The notes under the pieces: model-generated
What the model saw: the letters and a program-made list of their open reading frames with translations, nothing else
Database searches by the model: none
What the model was told of the DNA's origin: nothing
Position numbers and translations under genes: made by a program
Shown here: positions 8,926 through 17,290 of the stretch, piece after piece
Layout of the letters: the number at the start of each line of letters is the position of its first letter
How positions within the stretch are numbered: position 1 is the first letter of the stretch
NCBI RefSeq assembly: GCF_039852015.1
Contig: NZ_CP156627.1
Coordinates: 682,001-746,000, forward strand
Source: Robbsia sp. KACC 23696
GTDB taxonomy: Bacteria; Pseudomonadota; Gammaproteobacteria; Burkholderiales; Burkholderiaceae
Direction: 5' to 3'
DNA length: 64,000 nt

Positions 8926-10422
8926 TCAGTCGTAAGCCCGCTCGTTCCGCAAGGGCCCAGAGTAAGTTCGCGCAGTGTTTGGCTCCCTTTCCTTTTCGGT
9001 GCGCCCCCATACATCCGGGTGCAAATGACGGCCGAGGTCGCCAAGCGTTTCCCGGTGGAATACCGGCGTTCGCACGCCGTCTTCGCGCTGTTGCTTGTAG
9101 TCTCGCCAAGCCCTGAAAACAAACCGCGACAGCAGGACTACCGCTGCAACGTTGATAAACGCCATCAGCGCGGTACTGATGTCGGCCAAGCTCCAGACCA
9201 GCGGCAAGCTAGACACGGCTCCCGACATGACGGCAGCGACGACAACCAAGCGGAAGACATAGATGGCCGCCGGGTGTTTAGTCAGGAAATCGACGTTCAC
9301 TTCAGCATAAGCGCAATTTCCGAGGACGCTCGAATAGGCCAGAAAGAACAGCGTGATGGCCATATAGCTGTTTCCCCATTCGCCAACATGAACCGCCATC
9401 GCACGTTGCGTCAGCGACGCGCCCAGGAGCCCGTTGCCTGCTTCATAAACGCCCGAGAGCATGATCAACGCCGCAGTGCCCGTGCATATCACTAGCGTGT
9501 CCAAACAAACGCCAAGCATTTGCAACAATCCCTGTTGTACCGGATGACGCGCGCTTGCGACCGCGGCAGCGTTCGGAGCGCTTCCCATTCCGGCTTCGTT
9601 CGAAAAGAGTCCGCGACGCACGCCCATCATGACGGCCTGGCTCACCGCGTATCCGGCCACGCCGCCGGCAGCCTGTTCAAGGCCAAACGCATGCCGAAAT
9701 ATCGTTGCAAGAACGTCAGGCACTGCGGAGAAATTAACTATGACGACATAGGCCGACAGGCCGATATAGATCAACGCCATCAACGGAACAACGAACTGGG
9801 CAGTCAAGGCGATTCGCCGAATACCGCCGGAGATGATCGGAATCGTGATAAAAACCAGCCCAATCCCGACGGCAGTTTTCGACCAACCGAACGACGTATT
9901 GAAGGCGTCGGCGATGGAGTTTGCCTGCACCGTATTCAGCGCGAAACCAAAGGCAAAAATAAGCGACACGGCAAACAGCTGGCCGAGCCATTTCTGCTTC
10001 AGCCCGTCGCGAATGTAATACGCCGGCCCACCGCGATAGGAATGGGGGCCGTGTGGCACCTTGAACAGCTGCGCTAAGGTGGACTCTCCGAACGCCGACG
10101 CCATACCTACCAAGGCGGTAACCCACATCCAGAAGATGGCGCCAGGACCGCCGGCCGACAACGCTACTGCGACGCCAGCGATATTGCCGGTCCCGACACG
10201 ACTCGCCAGCCCCGTGGCGAATGCCTGGAAAGGCGTGATACCGTGCGTCGTCGCCGTCCCGCTCACGGCCATCACTCGGACGCTCTCGACAAAGGCGGTA
10301 ACCTGCACCGCGCGAAATCGGTACGTAAAAAATGCCCCCGCGCCAAGCAGCGCTACCACGAGCGCTGGTCCCGACAGGGTATCGCTCAATACGGCAATCC
10401 ACTTCACCATCAATGATTCCAC
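8926..10422 (-). CDS. Sodium:alanine/glycine symporter, AGCS family
   Basis: Inner-membrane amino-acid:Na+ (or H+) symporter of 498 aa with about ten hydrophobic helices. The AGCS signature SRVGTGNIAGVAVAL occurs near residue 75 and further family blocks are GVRRGLFSNEAGMGSAPNAA and FFLAYSSVLGNCAYAE. The GTG at 10422 was chosen because AGGAG lies seven bases upstream; an ATG four codons later is possible and the upstream GTG at 10437 overlaps that ribosome-binding site. The C-terminal tail (about 30 residues) is hydrophilic. It is flanked on both sides by parS sites, so a metabolic gene sits inside the partition region. No regulator is adjacent. Confidence 0.92.
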   Translation of the reverse strand: MESLMVKWIAVLSDTLSGPALVVALLGAGAFFTYRFRAVQVTAFVESVRVMAVSGTATTHGITPFQAFATGLASRVGTGNIAGVAVALSAGGPGAIFWMWVTALVGMASAFGESTLAQLFKVPHGPHSYRGGPAYYIRDGLKQKWLGQLFAVSLIFAFGFALNTVQANSIADAFNTSFGWSKTAVGIGLVFITIPIISGGIRRIALTAQFVVPLMALIYIGLSAYVVIVNFSAVPDVLATIFRHAFGLEQAAGGVAGYAVSQAVMMGVRRGLFSNEAGMGSAPNAAAVASARHPVQQGLLQMLGVCLDTLVICTGTAALIMLSGVYEAGNGLLGASLTQRAMAVHVGEWGNSYMAITLFFLAYSSVLGNCAYAEVNVDFLTKHPAAIYVFRLVVVAAVMSGAVSSLPLVWSLADISTALMAFINVAAVVLLSRFVFRAWRDYKQQREDGVRTPVFHRETLGDLGRHLHPDVWGRTEKEREPNTARTYSGPLRNERAYD

Positions 10423-10612
10423 GCAACGTCTCCTCACAGAATGTCGGATTCAATCGTCCGACAGTCTGGAGACTGCGCGCCTCAAGGGCTTACCGATAGG
10501 GCGTAGAACGTATTTAGGACTTTTCTCACGTCGCATTGGTATCGCTATCCGATGTGGCCGCCGAGGCGGCGAGGAGCGACTTCCGATTCCAACGTTTGTT
10601 GAGCGATGGATG

Positions 10613-10630
10613 TGTTTACCCGGGTAAACA
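10613..10630. other. parS: parS centromere site 2
   Basis: Exact TGTTTACCCGGGTAAACA palindrome, about 190 bp upstream of the AGCS gene start. Confidence 0.8.
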
Positions 10631-10765
10631 AATGATGCTTGTCCTGGGAGTCAGAACAACGTTTTGCGGTGGATGGGGACGTGTATCGCCGGCCATCAGC
10701 GATCGTTTGAAGGCGCATCGAAGTAGTTAGACGTTGAGGGTTTTATGAGCAAGCTGGTACAAAAC

Positions 10766-10783
10766 TGTTTACCCTGGTAAACA
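10766..10783. other. parS: parS site 3, one-base variant
   Basis: TGTTTACCCTGGTAAACA, differing from the consensus by one central base, which breaks the CCCGGG core. Probably still a weaker ParB site. Confidence 0.65.
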
Positions 10784-10914
10784 AAAGACGAACGTAAATC
10801 GTCGGCTCCGTGTGTTCGAGGCTATGGGGCAGCGGTGCTCAACGTGTACCGCGATCTGCAGTCGTAAGTTAGATAATTTGTCGAATCACGGGAAAAGGGA
10901 GCCACACCCCGTCG

Positions 10915-10938
10915 CGCTGTTTACCCGGGTAAACAGCG
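10915..10938. other. parS: parS centromere site 4, extended 24-bp palindrome
   Basis: The core GTTTACCCGGGTAAAC is extended by CGCT on the left and AGCG on the right into a perfect 24-bp palindrome. Confidence 0.8.
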
Positions 10939-11245
10939 TGCCAGGATGTCTACGGAGCCGATCGACCCGATGACTACGACTCGCGGAGTAGACGCCGCGT
11001 ACGCGCGATCTGCTCACTGGATCCGAAAAAGAAAATGTCCCTATCAGGTACTGCTGGGACTGGCTGTTTCGCATTGGATAGCCCCAGTTTGGCAATACGC
11101 GACATTGGCACGAGCGTTGTGCCCCGGGGCGACATACGCCGCGGCAAAGATAAACCGTGGGAGTGCGCTATTCCCCGCAATTTGGACCGCAGCCTGCGCA
11201 TTAATGGATGATCGGGTATCGAAAAAATCAGGGGCGCTCGGTACC

Positions 11246-11269
11246 GATTGTTTACCCGGGTAAACAATC
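11246..11269. other. parS: parS centromere site 5, extended 24-bp palindrome
   Basis: The core is extended by GATT and AATC into a perfect 24-bp palindrome, with flanks different from those of site 4. Confidence 0.8.
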
Positions 11270-11707
11270 CAGCCGCGGTCCGCGAAGGAAATCGGCGGGG
11301 CCAGGATGCCAAAAACCTGCCGGCTAACAGGACGAATCCGCAAACCGGATGGTGAAAAAAATTGCGCCTCAAAATGAATCACAGAGCAAAGCGTCCGACA
11401 AACCACCAAACACGAGCCGAAATTGGCGACCATTCGGTAACGGACGCGACGGCAAAAAGGGGCGGTTTGGAATTAGCAACGACGCTCGCGATAAAGTCAT
11501 CCGTTCGTGTCTAGTTTGAAGATCGCGCCATGTCGACCGCGAAAAGGTCCCCGCGACACACTCGCATGCGGCCGATCGACTCCTATATCGCGAGGGCATA
11601 CGACCCGAGCCGGGACGCGAGCCAATTAACGCGCGACAACACAGTCCGGCGAACAGCCGCCTTTGACCCCTTGCGCATAGACGGCCAAGTTCGAAGGTGA
11701 CGGATTT

Positions 11708-11723
11708 GTGTACCTGAGTAAAC
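11708..11723. other. Decayed parS-like site
   Basis: GTGTACCTGAGTAAAC has three differences from the core and is no longer symmetric. It lies between sites 5 and 6 and is probably a degraded copy. Confidence 0.4.
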
Positions 11724-11848
11724 AACTTCCCCGCTCAAAGCCCAGTCTTACCGCTATCAGCAAACCGAATACGCTCGCATCCGGGAACGAAGGCCGAAAG
11801 ACCGCGATGCCGAAAATCGTCCACCGCAAAGTGCGACGCATGCGCCAC

Positions 11849-11866
11849 TGTTTACCCGGGTAAACA
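11849..11866. other. parS: parS centromere site 6
   Basis: Exact TGTTTACCCGGGTAAACA palindrome, about 80 bp beyond the parAB terminator. Confidence 0.8.
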
Positions 11867-11941
11867 ATCGCACGGGCAACAAACTGCTCGCCTTACCCAT
11901 ACCGCGCATCCGCGGATACTCTAGCCACCAACACCGTAAAC

Positions 11942-11968
11942 AAAAAAAAGGCGCCGAATCGGCGCCTT
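11942..11968 (-). terminator. Rho-independent terminator of parAB
   Basis: Read on the minus strand, AAGGCGCCGA pairs with TCGGCGCCTT around a single base, followed by a run of eight T. It starts 21 bp after the parB stop codon, ideal for ending the parAB transcript before it enters the centromere. Confidence 0.88.
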
Positions 11969-11989
11969 CTACATTCAACCTTTCTCACA

Positions 11990-12937
11990 TCATTCCGCGT
12001 TTTCGAGCTCTTCAAGAAACGCCCGCAGCGCCTGGAGCTTGTCGTCCCCAAAAGCGCGGCGATCGATATCGACCCGGACAGAATCATCACCTTCCGTCCA
12101 ATGGCAAGCGCCAATGTTTACCCGGGTAAACTGTTTCACCGGAAGATTAACAAGCGTCTCGAAGACCGAACGGGCCGTTAGCGAGCGCCCTTTTACACGT
12201 TGCGCTGCCTGCGAGACCGCCTCCGCATCCACGTCGAAAACCTTGCGCAATGTCGCGGCCCATTTCGGTTGGATATCGTTCGGCGAAGGAAACGCCTCTA
12301 CGACCACCTTCGGCAAATCTGCCAGCGCGCTATAACGACTCAAAAGTCCGCGTGTCTTGCCGAGCACTGCGGCTACTTCCGACCAGTTCTTGTACAGCTT
12401 CAGATCCACCGCACGGCGGTAGTGCATCGCCATCTCGTACGCCGAAAGATTCTTCCGCTGTTCATTTTCCCGGCTCATTTCCTCGAACAATTCGCGGTCG
12501 CTCATCGACTCGGAAATGGTTGCGAGGACCGGAATATCGAGCTCGAGGCAAGCCCGGTGACGCCGATGCCCCCACACCAACTCATAGACGTCTCCACTGC
12601 GACGCACTTTGATTGGCTGGATATTCCCGCCGGCGTTAGCGATCTCCGCCTTCAATGCTGCAAAGTCCGCGTCTCGAAAGGAGTCCTCGATCCGATTAGC
12701 AAAGCGCGATAACCGCACCAGCTTGGCGTCGATCTTGCGCGTTGGCAACGCGCCCTCATACTCCGCAAGCCGTGTCTTTGCCGCCGACAAATCCCGTTCC
12801 GCTCGCTCTAATTCACCGGTGAAATCTGAGACCGTATTCATCGCGACGCGCGGCGCACGACGCGAAAACGTCGGCAAAACGTCAGTACCCAATGCCGCTG
12901 CGGCCAATCGAGCGGCCTCTTCCCGTTGCTTGCTCAT
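11990..12937 (-). CDS. parB: ParB centromere-binding partition protein
   Basis: A 315-aa ParB that binds parS and activates ParA. A charged N-terminal arm with coiled-coil character (about residues 40-62) is followed by the ParB/Srx nucleotide-binding domain with GHRRHRA at 123-129 and ENEQRKNLSAYE at 157-168, then the HTH (NWSEVAAVLGKTRGLLSRYS, about 185-205) and a C-terminal dimerisation region. Its start overlaps the parA stop by four bases (ATGA), indicating coupled translation. A perfect parS core lies inside its own 3' part (12116-12131), encoding FTRVN near residue 270. The operon ends at the terminator at 11942-11968. The CTPase motif GxRRxxA fits the CTP-dependent clamp family. Confidence 0.95.
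   Translation of the reverse strand: MSKQREEAARLAAAALGTDVLPTFSRRAPRVAMNTVSDFTGELERAERDLSAAKTRLAEYEGALPTRKIDAKLVRLSRFANRIEDSFRDADFAALKAEIANAGGNIQPIKVRRSGDVYELVWGHRRHRACLELDIPVLATISESMSDRELFEEMSRENEQRKNLSAYEMAMHYRRAVDLKLYKNWSEVAAVLGKTRGLLSRYSALADLPKVVVEAFPSPNDIQPKWAATLRKVFDVDAEAVSQAAQRVKGRSLTARSVFETLVNLPVKQFTRVNIGACHWTEGDDSVRVDIDRRAFGDDKLQALRAFLEELENAE
12116..12131. other. parS: parS centromere site 7, inside parB
   Basis: Exact GTTTACCCGGGTAAAC within the parB coding sequence, where it encodes Phe-Thr-Arg-Val-Asn. The outer flanks are not symmetric. Confidence 0.78.
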
Positions 12938-14121
12938 GCCTCAACTCCGACTGGCTGGTTGGCCCAAATACGGCGAATCTGACTCTCTAACTGCTCCACC
13001 GCTGCGTCGTAAGCGACCCGCGCGTTCTCATACGTTTTTGCGCTGCCGACATATTTCTCGATATCGTAGACAGTCGAAAATTTGGTGCCTGAAGAACTCG
13101 TAACCACGGTCTTCGGAATCTCGCACGTCATCAACTTGTCGCCGTAAGCGACTTTAATCCACTCGCGTACCACGCTCTCGTTGACGTTGCCTTTCCCTTC
13201 CGTCATACAAAGCAACACGTCGATGAACTTCCACGTCTTCTGGCTTCCTGCCTGCTCCGCGATCGTCGTCGCAAGACCCGAGAACAATGTCCAGAACTGG
13301 CTCGAACTGGCAAAGTCCATCCCGCGCGGCGGCATCGGCATCACTAGACCATCTGCCGCGTAAAACGCATTCAGCGACAGGTAGGACAGCGTGGGCGACG
13401 TGTCTATCAAGATAACGTCATATACCGCGCGCAGCGACTCAAGGCCGCTATTGATGACATCGTAGAACTGAAAGCCCGGCTCGCGGCGGGACTGGCGACT
13501 CGGAATATGAAACTCCGCGGCAAACGCGACCGGCGCACAGGCAATAACGTCGATCCCATCCCAATACGTCTGTCTGACCGCGTAATCCAAGGTCGTCTGC
13601 TCACCTGCGCAAAGCGACAAAACCGTATCTTCCTCTTGAACCTGCGTATCGGGAAGATAGCCACAAAGGCTAGTCAGCGAGCCTTGCGGGTCCAGATCCA
13701 CGCATAGGACCCGATAGCCGAGCAGTGAAAGTCCCTGCGCCATGCACATCGTTGTCGTCGTTTTGCTGACGCCACCCTTGCTATTTCCTGTCGTGATGAC
13801 GACGGCCTTATCGCCAGCCTTCCGCTTGTACGAACGGCCGTACGCGCGCGCCCAAATACGCGCCTCGGCTAGGGTAAAATCCCGTTTGGACTTATTGACT
13901 TCCGTACCCGGCGGCAAGTCACCCTTCGCTAATCGACGCGCAAACGCGCTCCGGTCTAAGCGACAGAGGGCGGCCACTTGCTTGATCGAGAAGATCGGGG
14001 CCTTCTTGATATAGTCGGGGGAAAAAATGCTGTTCCGCACGCGCTCGACGACATCAGCCACACGGTTGGCTTGATCTTCGATGTCATCAATCGTATATTC
14101 GGACCGCAGGGGCTCTATCAT
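12934..14121 (-). CDS. parA: ParA partition ATPase (type Ia, with N-terminal HTH)
   Basis: A 395-aa Walker-type ATPase that positions ParB-parS complexes over the nucleoid. Residues 45-100 form a MerR/HTH-like DNA-binding domain (IKQVAALCRLDRSAFARRLA), so it probably also represses its own promoter, as in the P1/F type Ia systems. The deviant Walker A is SKGGVSKTTTT (114-124), Walker A' CVDLDPQGSL (140-149), and Walker B VILIDTSPTLS (about 236-246). It is the first gene of parAB, divergent from the initiator gene at 14204, with the shared control region at 14122-14203. Confidence 0.96.
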   Translation of the reverse strand: MIEPLRSEYTIDDIEDQANRVADVVERVRNSIFSPDYIKKAPIFSIKQVAALCRLDRSAFARRLAKGDLPPGTEVNKSKRDFTLAEARIWARAYGRSYKRKAGDKAVVITTGNSKGGVSKTTTTMCMAQGLSLLGYRVLCVDLDPQGSLTSLCGYLPDTQVQEEDTVLSLCAGEQTTLDYAVRQTYWDGIDVIACAPVAFAAEFHIPSRQSRREPGFQFYDVINSGLESLRAVYDVILIDTSPTLSYLSLNAFYAADGLVMPMPPRGMDFASSSQFWTLFSGLATTIAEQAGSQKTWKFIDVLLCMTEGKGNVNESVVREWIKVAYGDKLMTCEIPKTVVTSSSGTKFSTVYDIEKYVGSAKTYENARVAYDAAVEQLESQIRRIWANQPVGVEA

Positions 14122-14130
14122 TTTTCGATT

Positions 14131-14170
14131 CCGATCAGAAATTTCACTTCTGGCATAAAAAAGTGATCGG
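14131..14170. promoter_or_regulatory. Nested inverted repeats in the parA/repA divergent promoter region
   Basis: Two overlapping dyads occupy this 82-bp gap: CCGATCA (14131-14137) with TGATCGG (14164-14170), and TCACTT (14144-14149) with AAGTGA (14161-14166). Such symmetry fits an operator for the HTH-bearing ParA or the initiator, which would link partition and replication control. No iteron lies here. Confidence 0.45.
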
Positions 14171-14203
14171 AACTAGAATACCCGATTATGCCCACCGAAT
14201 GAA

Positions 14204-15202
14204 GTGGAAATGGCTACTCGTAATCTCGCGAACCTGATCTCGCCGGAATTTTTCTCGCAACCGTCTGCCGACAGCACGGAGCGGAAGGAATCCATGCTTG
14301 AAGTCGTCGAACGACTGCAGCGTACGGCCGCCGCGCGCAAGCAGGCGCCCGCGCAGAGTGGATCGCTTGCGCGACGCGTCCAGATTCCGCTGTGGTCCGA
14401 AGAACACCGTCCCGTCTTGCATGACCTGGTCCGTTCCGCGCTCTTTACGTGCGGCCAGAAAGAGGCGCGACGCAATCTCAAGGGCCAACCTGTTTATGCC
14501 CTGGAACATCTTCGGATCACTTATACCGGAGAAGAACTCCGTCAGCGAGACTACGACGTTTATCTCCAGATCCTGCACCTAGCTCGTGGATCGACCGTCG
14601 ACAACCGTCAGGAGTGGGTTGAGTTCGATGGCCGTCAAATGATCAAAGCGCTGGGTTGGACGCAGAATTCCCGCAGCTTGACCGAACTTCGAGCAACAAT
14701 CCGTCGTCTCGTGGCCTGTGCGCTAGAAGTCACGCGCGCGCCATCACGTAATAGCGTCGAGGTCGTCTATGGCGGGGCGCTGCTGCTGAAATATGCGGGC
14801 GTGAAAGAATCGAATGTCGAAGACGTCACGCTGTGGAAAGTCCAAATCAATTCGGACGTTGCTGCCCAACTTCGTCCTGGCGATTACACTCGCATCGATT
14901 GGACCATGCGCGCCAAACTCTCACCTTTGGAAAAGTGGCTGCATGCCTTCTATGCAACCAATCAGGCGCCCTATCCGATGAAGGTCGAAACGATCTATAA
15001 GCTCTGCGGATCTCGTATGGCGGAGCTAAAGTCGTTTCGGAAAGCTTTAAAAGCGGCACTGGCAAGCTTGGTGGACGTCGGGTTTTTGACCGAATGGCAT
15101 CTCGACGAGACGGACAAAATCAAAGTAGTACGTAGTCAAATGGTCACCGGCGACGGCGCACAACCGGTTATGAGTGTCGCCGCAGCCCCATCTATCGGAT
15201 AA
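14204..15202 (+). CDS. repA: TrfA/RepA-like replication initiator
   Basis: Initiator of 332 aa (330 if the ATG at 14210 is used; the GTG at 14204 has no clear ribosome-binding site either). The core from about residue 85 (VYALEHLRITYTGEELRQRD) to the end resembles the TrfA family: DLxxYLQILHLAR-like helix, RATIRRLVACALEV, and a second winged-helix half with KLSPLEKWLHAFY and IYKLCGSRMAELKSFRKAL. These proteins bind iterons and recruit DnaA and helicase. It is divergent from parA and immediately upstream of the iteron array, the standard rep-par arrangement of secondary replicons in this family. Family recognised by pattern, not by a search. Confidence 0.87.
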   Translation: MEMATRNLANLISPEFFSQPSADSTERKESMLEVVERLQRTAAARKQAPAQSGSLARRVQIPLWSEEHRPVLHDLVRSALFTCGQKEARRNLKGQPVYALEHLRITYTGEELRQRDYDVYLQILHLARGSTVDNRQEWVEFDGRQMIKALGWTQNSRSLTELRATIRRLVACALEVTRAPSRNSVEVVYGGALLLKYAGVKESNVEDVTLWKVQINSDVAAQLRPGDYTRIDWTMRAKLSPLEKWLHAFYATNQAPYPMKVETIYKLCGSRMAELKSFRKALKAALASLVDVGFLTEWHLDETDKIKVVRSQMVTGDGAQPVMSVAAAPSIG

Positions 15203-15260
15203 AACACGGCCGCGCCGACTATCTTTTGGCGGAGATCGCTAAAAAGTAAGCGCTGCCTGA

Positions 15261-15347
15261 GTCAAATACTCCCCGCAACGCCCCTTGCCGCTCTACCTCG
15301 GCGCTAAATGGGCGTTCTTCGCGCGTCAGTTCAGTCAAATACTCCCC
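15261..15347 (+). repeat. Two outlying iterons
   Basis: GTCAAATACTCCCC at 15261-15274 and 15334-15347, both preceded by TCA/TGA and 73 bp apart. They are separated from the main array by 420 bp with no iteron. Confidence 0.75.
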
Positions 15348-15766
15348 TCGACGCAGTACCTCGCCAGCGTGCGTCGGCGCAACGCGTCGCGAAATAGCGT
15401 AATGCCGTCCAAATCGCGCGCGTCACGACATCATTTGAACAACGTGAAAGGACCGGCAATCGTGCGACGCACGTGATTTACGCGCGCACGCCGATAAATG
15501 GCGACGCGCTGCGTCGAACCACACTTCCCGGCTCGATGACAGTGGTCACGAATGCTTCAAACAAGAAATACCGCATGAATGAAGCAATAACGAGGAAAAA
15601 CCCAAAGTCGACCGGGCTCGTCCGATCTCACGCAGCGTCAAAGAACGAGACGCTAAATCCGCGGAATAGGGCGAACCACTCCCCTCCCGACGATTGTCCA
15701 TTTGCAATAACACCAAAAAACCCTTGCAGCACGCCGCTGACACGACACCAACCCATGAAAATTCCA

Positions 15767-15981
15767 GTCAAATAGTCACCAAGCGGCAAGCGGTGCGTCC
15801 TTATATCAAGTCAAATACTCACCACGCGCGGAACCCTGCGGATTGCCGTCAAGTCAAATAGTCACCAACATCGTGCTGTAGCCAGTCCGGTGCAAGTCAA
15901 ATACTCACCGGAACCTGATACGCCCACAAAAAGCCAAGTCAAATGGTCACCAGCCAAACACCACGCGGGTGACTATTTGAC
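15767..15981 (+). repeat. Iteron group A, 42-43 bp period
   Basis: Direct iterons start at 15767, 15810, 15853, 15896 and 15938, that is every 43, 43, 43 and 42 bp. They alternate between the ACTCACC and AGTCACC forms (the last is GGTCACC). A sixth copy at 15968-15981 is inverted. The period is close to four helical turns, so initiators would bind one face of the DNA. Confidence 0.85.
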
Positions 15982-16035
15982 TGATCACCTCGTCCGAACT
16001 ACGTTGGCAATCGCAATTTGTGATCGCCAGCCTGA

Positions 16036-16049
16036 GTCAAATACTCACC
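16036..16049 (+). repeat. Single iteron between groups A and B
   Basis: GTCAAATACTCACC preceded by CTGA, 98 bp after the last direct copy of group A and 132 bp before group B. Confidence 0.75.
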
Positions 16050-16151
16050 AATGCCGTTACAGAGGTGGGAAAGCTTTAAATCAAGCTCGAATGGGATGAA
16101 AAATAGCCGTCTTGTGTAAACGAACAGAAGGGAAGGGCTCCGAAGGGGTAG

Positions 16152-16160
16152 TTATCCACA
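16152..16160 (+). promoter_or_regulatory. DnaA box
   Basis: TTATCCACA, the consensus high-affinity DnaA box, placed eight bases before iteron group B. The location next to the 21-bp iterons and before the AT-rich region supports function. Confidence 0.75.
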
Positions 16161-16167
16161 AGCCTGA

Positions 16168-16265
16168 GTCAATTACTCCCTCTACCTCGTCAAATGGCCA
16201 CCAAGTGCCGTCAAATACTCTCCAGCACCAGTCAAATACTCCCCGAGTATCGTCAATTAGTCACC
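16168..16265 (+). repeat. Iteron group B, 21-bp period
   Basis: Five direct iterons start at 16168, 16189, 16210, 16231 and 16252, exactly 21 bp apart, with 7-bp unrelated spacers. Variants are GTCAATTACTCCCT, GTCAAATGGCCACC, GTCAAATACTCTCC, GTCAAATACTCCCC and GTCAATTAGTCACC. The array runs directly into the AT-rich tract at 16266. Confidence 0.88.
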
Positions 16266-16978
16266 AATATAAAATATATCTACTTGATCTGTATAGGATT
16301 TCGACTGTTTTCGACGAACGCTAGAAGGTTTTAAGAAGGTTTTTAGTAATTTTTAGTTTACCTTCTTGGGTATACGGAACAAAGAAACCGAACCCTCGCA
16401 ACAGGGAAAAGCGGGCGCATGTGAAAAAAGCAATCGGACGCTGCTGAAACGTTCCGGCAAATACCCTGCAACCATTTGCCCACCCAGCGGGCTTGGAGAG
16501 GCTGTGGAAAACACTCGTTCCGGCGTCATTCCAAAGCAAAAGCGGCATACCGCACGCGAAGCTTTTAACCTCTGGCGGCGAGCACCGAACTTGAAACGGA
16601 CGTCAGCAGTTACTGTGAAGTGGAAATAGTATTTGTTAGTTGCATAAATGAAACCGCTGTCAGGCTGTACTGTGCCGCGTCGTCCGCCGTTAGGCGTTCA
16701 TCGCATGCGCTCGTCATTCGCTGATAGGAAATGGAGGGAGCAGCACAGCCACAGTTACCGAAGCACCCCGGCGCGGAAGCCCTTCGACGAGCCAGCGTGT
16801 CGGCAGATAACGAACAGGCAGATACCAAACAGGGAGGCATGGGCTCGGCGATAACATCGCAACGCGAGACAACCGCCAAGCCTACTTACAGGGATAGTCG
16901 ACAAGATCGGAACATCGCGACAAGGGTATCGACCCACAGGCAAAGGCCCGACAGTGCGACCGCACGGTCAGTGACGCC

Positions 16979-17290
16979 TTAAATAACAAATTCGGCCCGA
17001 TCTTTCCCAGCAATCCAGCGCGGTGCCTTTCCGCGCCCTGACCATGTCGCGCCGCTTTCCGGATCGCGGAAACGGGGGGCAACCGGGCCGCGCGGTCCAC
17101 CGCGCCCAGAAGGGGCGAGCACGCCGTCACGCTTTCCCAGGCCAATATCTTGAGGCGTCAATTCGAACAACGCGACCAATTTCTTTACTTCGACAATTGC
17201 GGCCGATTTAGCGTTGCTACGCGCTTCTTCAATTTGCTGATCGAGCTCATTACGCTGCTCCAACAGCTTTGCAAGTTCTTTGCTGTTCAT
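16979..17290 (-). CDS. H-NS-family nucleoid protein
   Basis: A 103-aa xenogeneic-silencer type DNA-binding protein. Residues 1-50 form the oligomerisation coiled coil (MNSKELAKLLEQRNELDQQI). A Gly/Pro/Arg linker (GRGGPRGP) leads to the C-terminal AT-hook-like domain FRDPESGATWSGRGKAPRWI (about 73-92), the conserved core of beta-proteobacterial H-NS (YRDPxTGxTWxGRGxxPxW). Length fits the small Burkholderia forms. It is the only gene between the origin and the gene-poor stretch to 18.3 kb. A secondary replicon often carries its own H-NS paralogue that dampens its expression; this role is inference here. Confidence 0.93.
   Translation of the reverse strand: MNSKELAKLLEQRNELDQQIEEARSNAKSAAIVEVKKLVALFELTPQDIGLGKRDGVLAPSGRGGPRGPVAPRFRDPESGATWSGRGKAPRWIAGKDRAEFVI

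Larger units (their letters stand above)
10423..11989. other. Gene-free centromere region with five parS-like palindromes and a terminator
   Basis: About 1.57 kb without a supported gene; several open frames here simply read the palindrome as FTRVN. It holds parS sites 2-6 (10613, 10766, 10915, 11246, 11849), a decayed copy at 11708-11723 and the parAB terminator at its right end. This is the centromere of the replicon. Confidence 0.75.
15261..16375. other. Predicted replication origin (iterons, DnaA box, AT-rich unwinding region)
   Basis: The region downstream of the initiator gene contains fourteen copies of a 14-bp iteron, GTCAAATACTCACC or a close variant, a consensus DnaA box TTATCCACA, and then an AT-rich stretch from 16266 with TATAAAATATATC and A/T runs. 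This order (iterons, DnaA box, unwinding element) matches origins fired by TrfA/RepA-type initiators. The unwinding element is inferred from base composition only. Confidence 0.85.
15203..16978. other. Gene-free region holding the replication origin
   Basis: About 1.8 kb with no supported gene. Fourteen iterons, a perfect DnaA box and an AT-rich tract fill 15261-16375. From 16380 to 16978, between the origin and the H-NS gene, nothing recognisable was found. The short open frames here are rich in Arg, Ser and Pro and lack family features. Confidence 0.7.

Noticed and set aside
15473-15775. A 100-codon open frame in the origin
   Set aside because: It has no recognisable features, runs into iteron 15767 and is rich in Asn, Ser and Pro, so it is treated as non-coding origin DNA.
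15261-16265. CRISPR-like repeat array
   Set aside because: Repeats are 14 bp with variable bases and 7- or 29-bp spacers, occur in both orientations and lie beside an initiator gene, so they are iterons.
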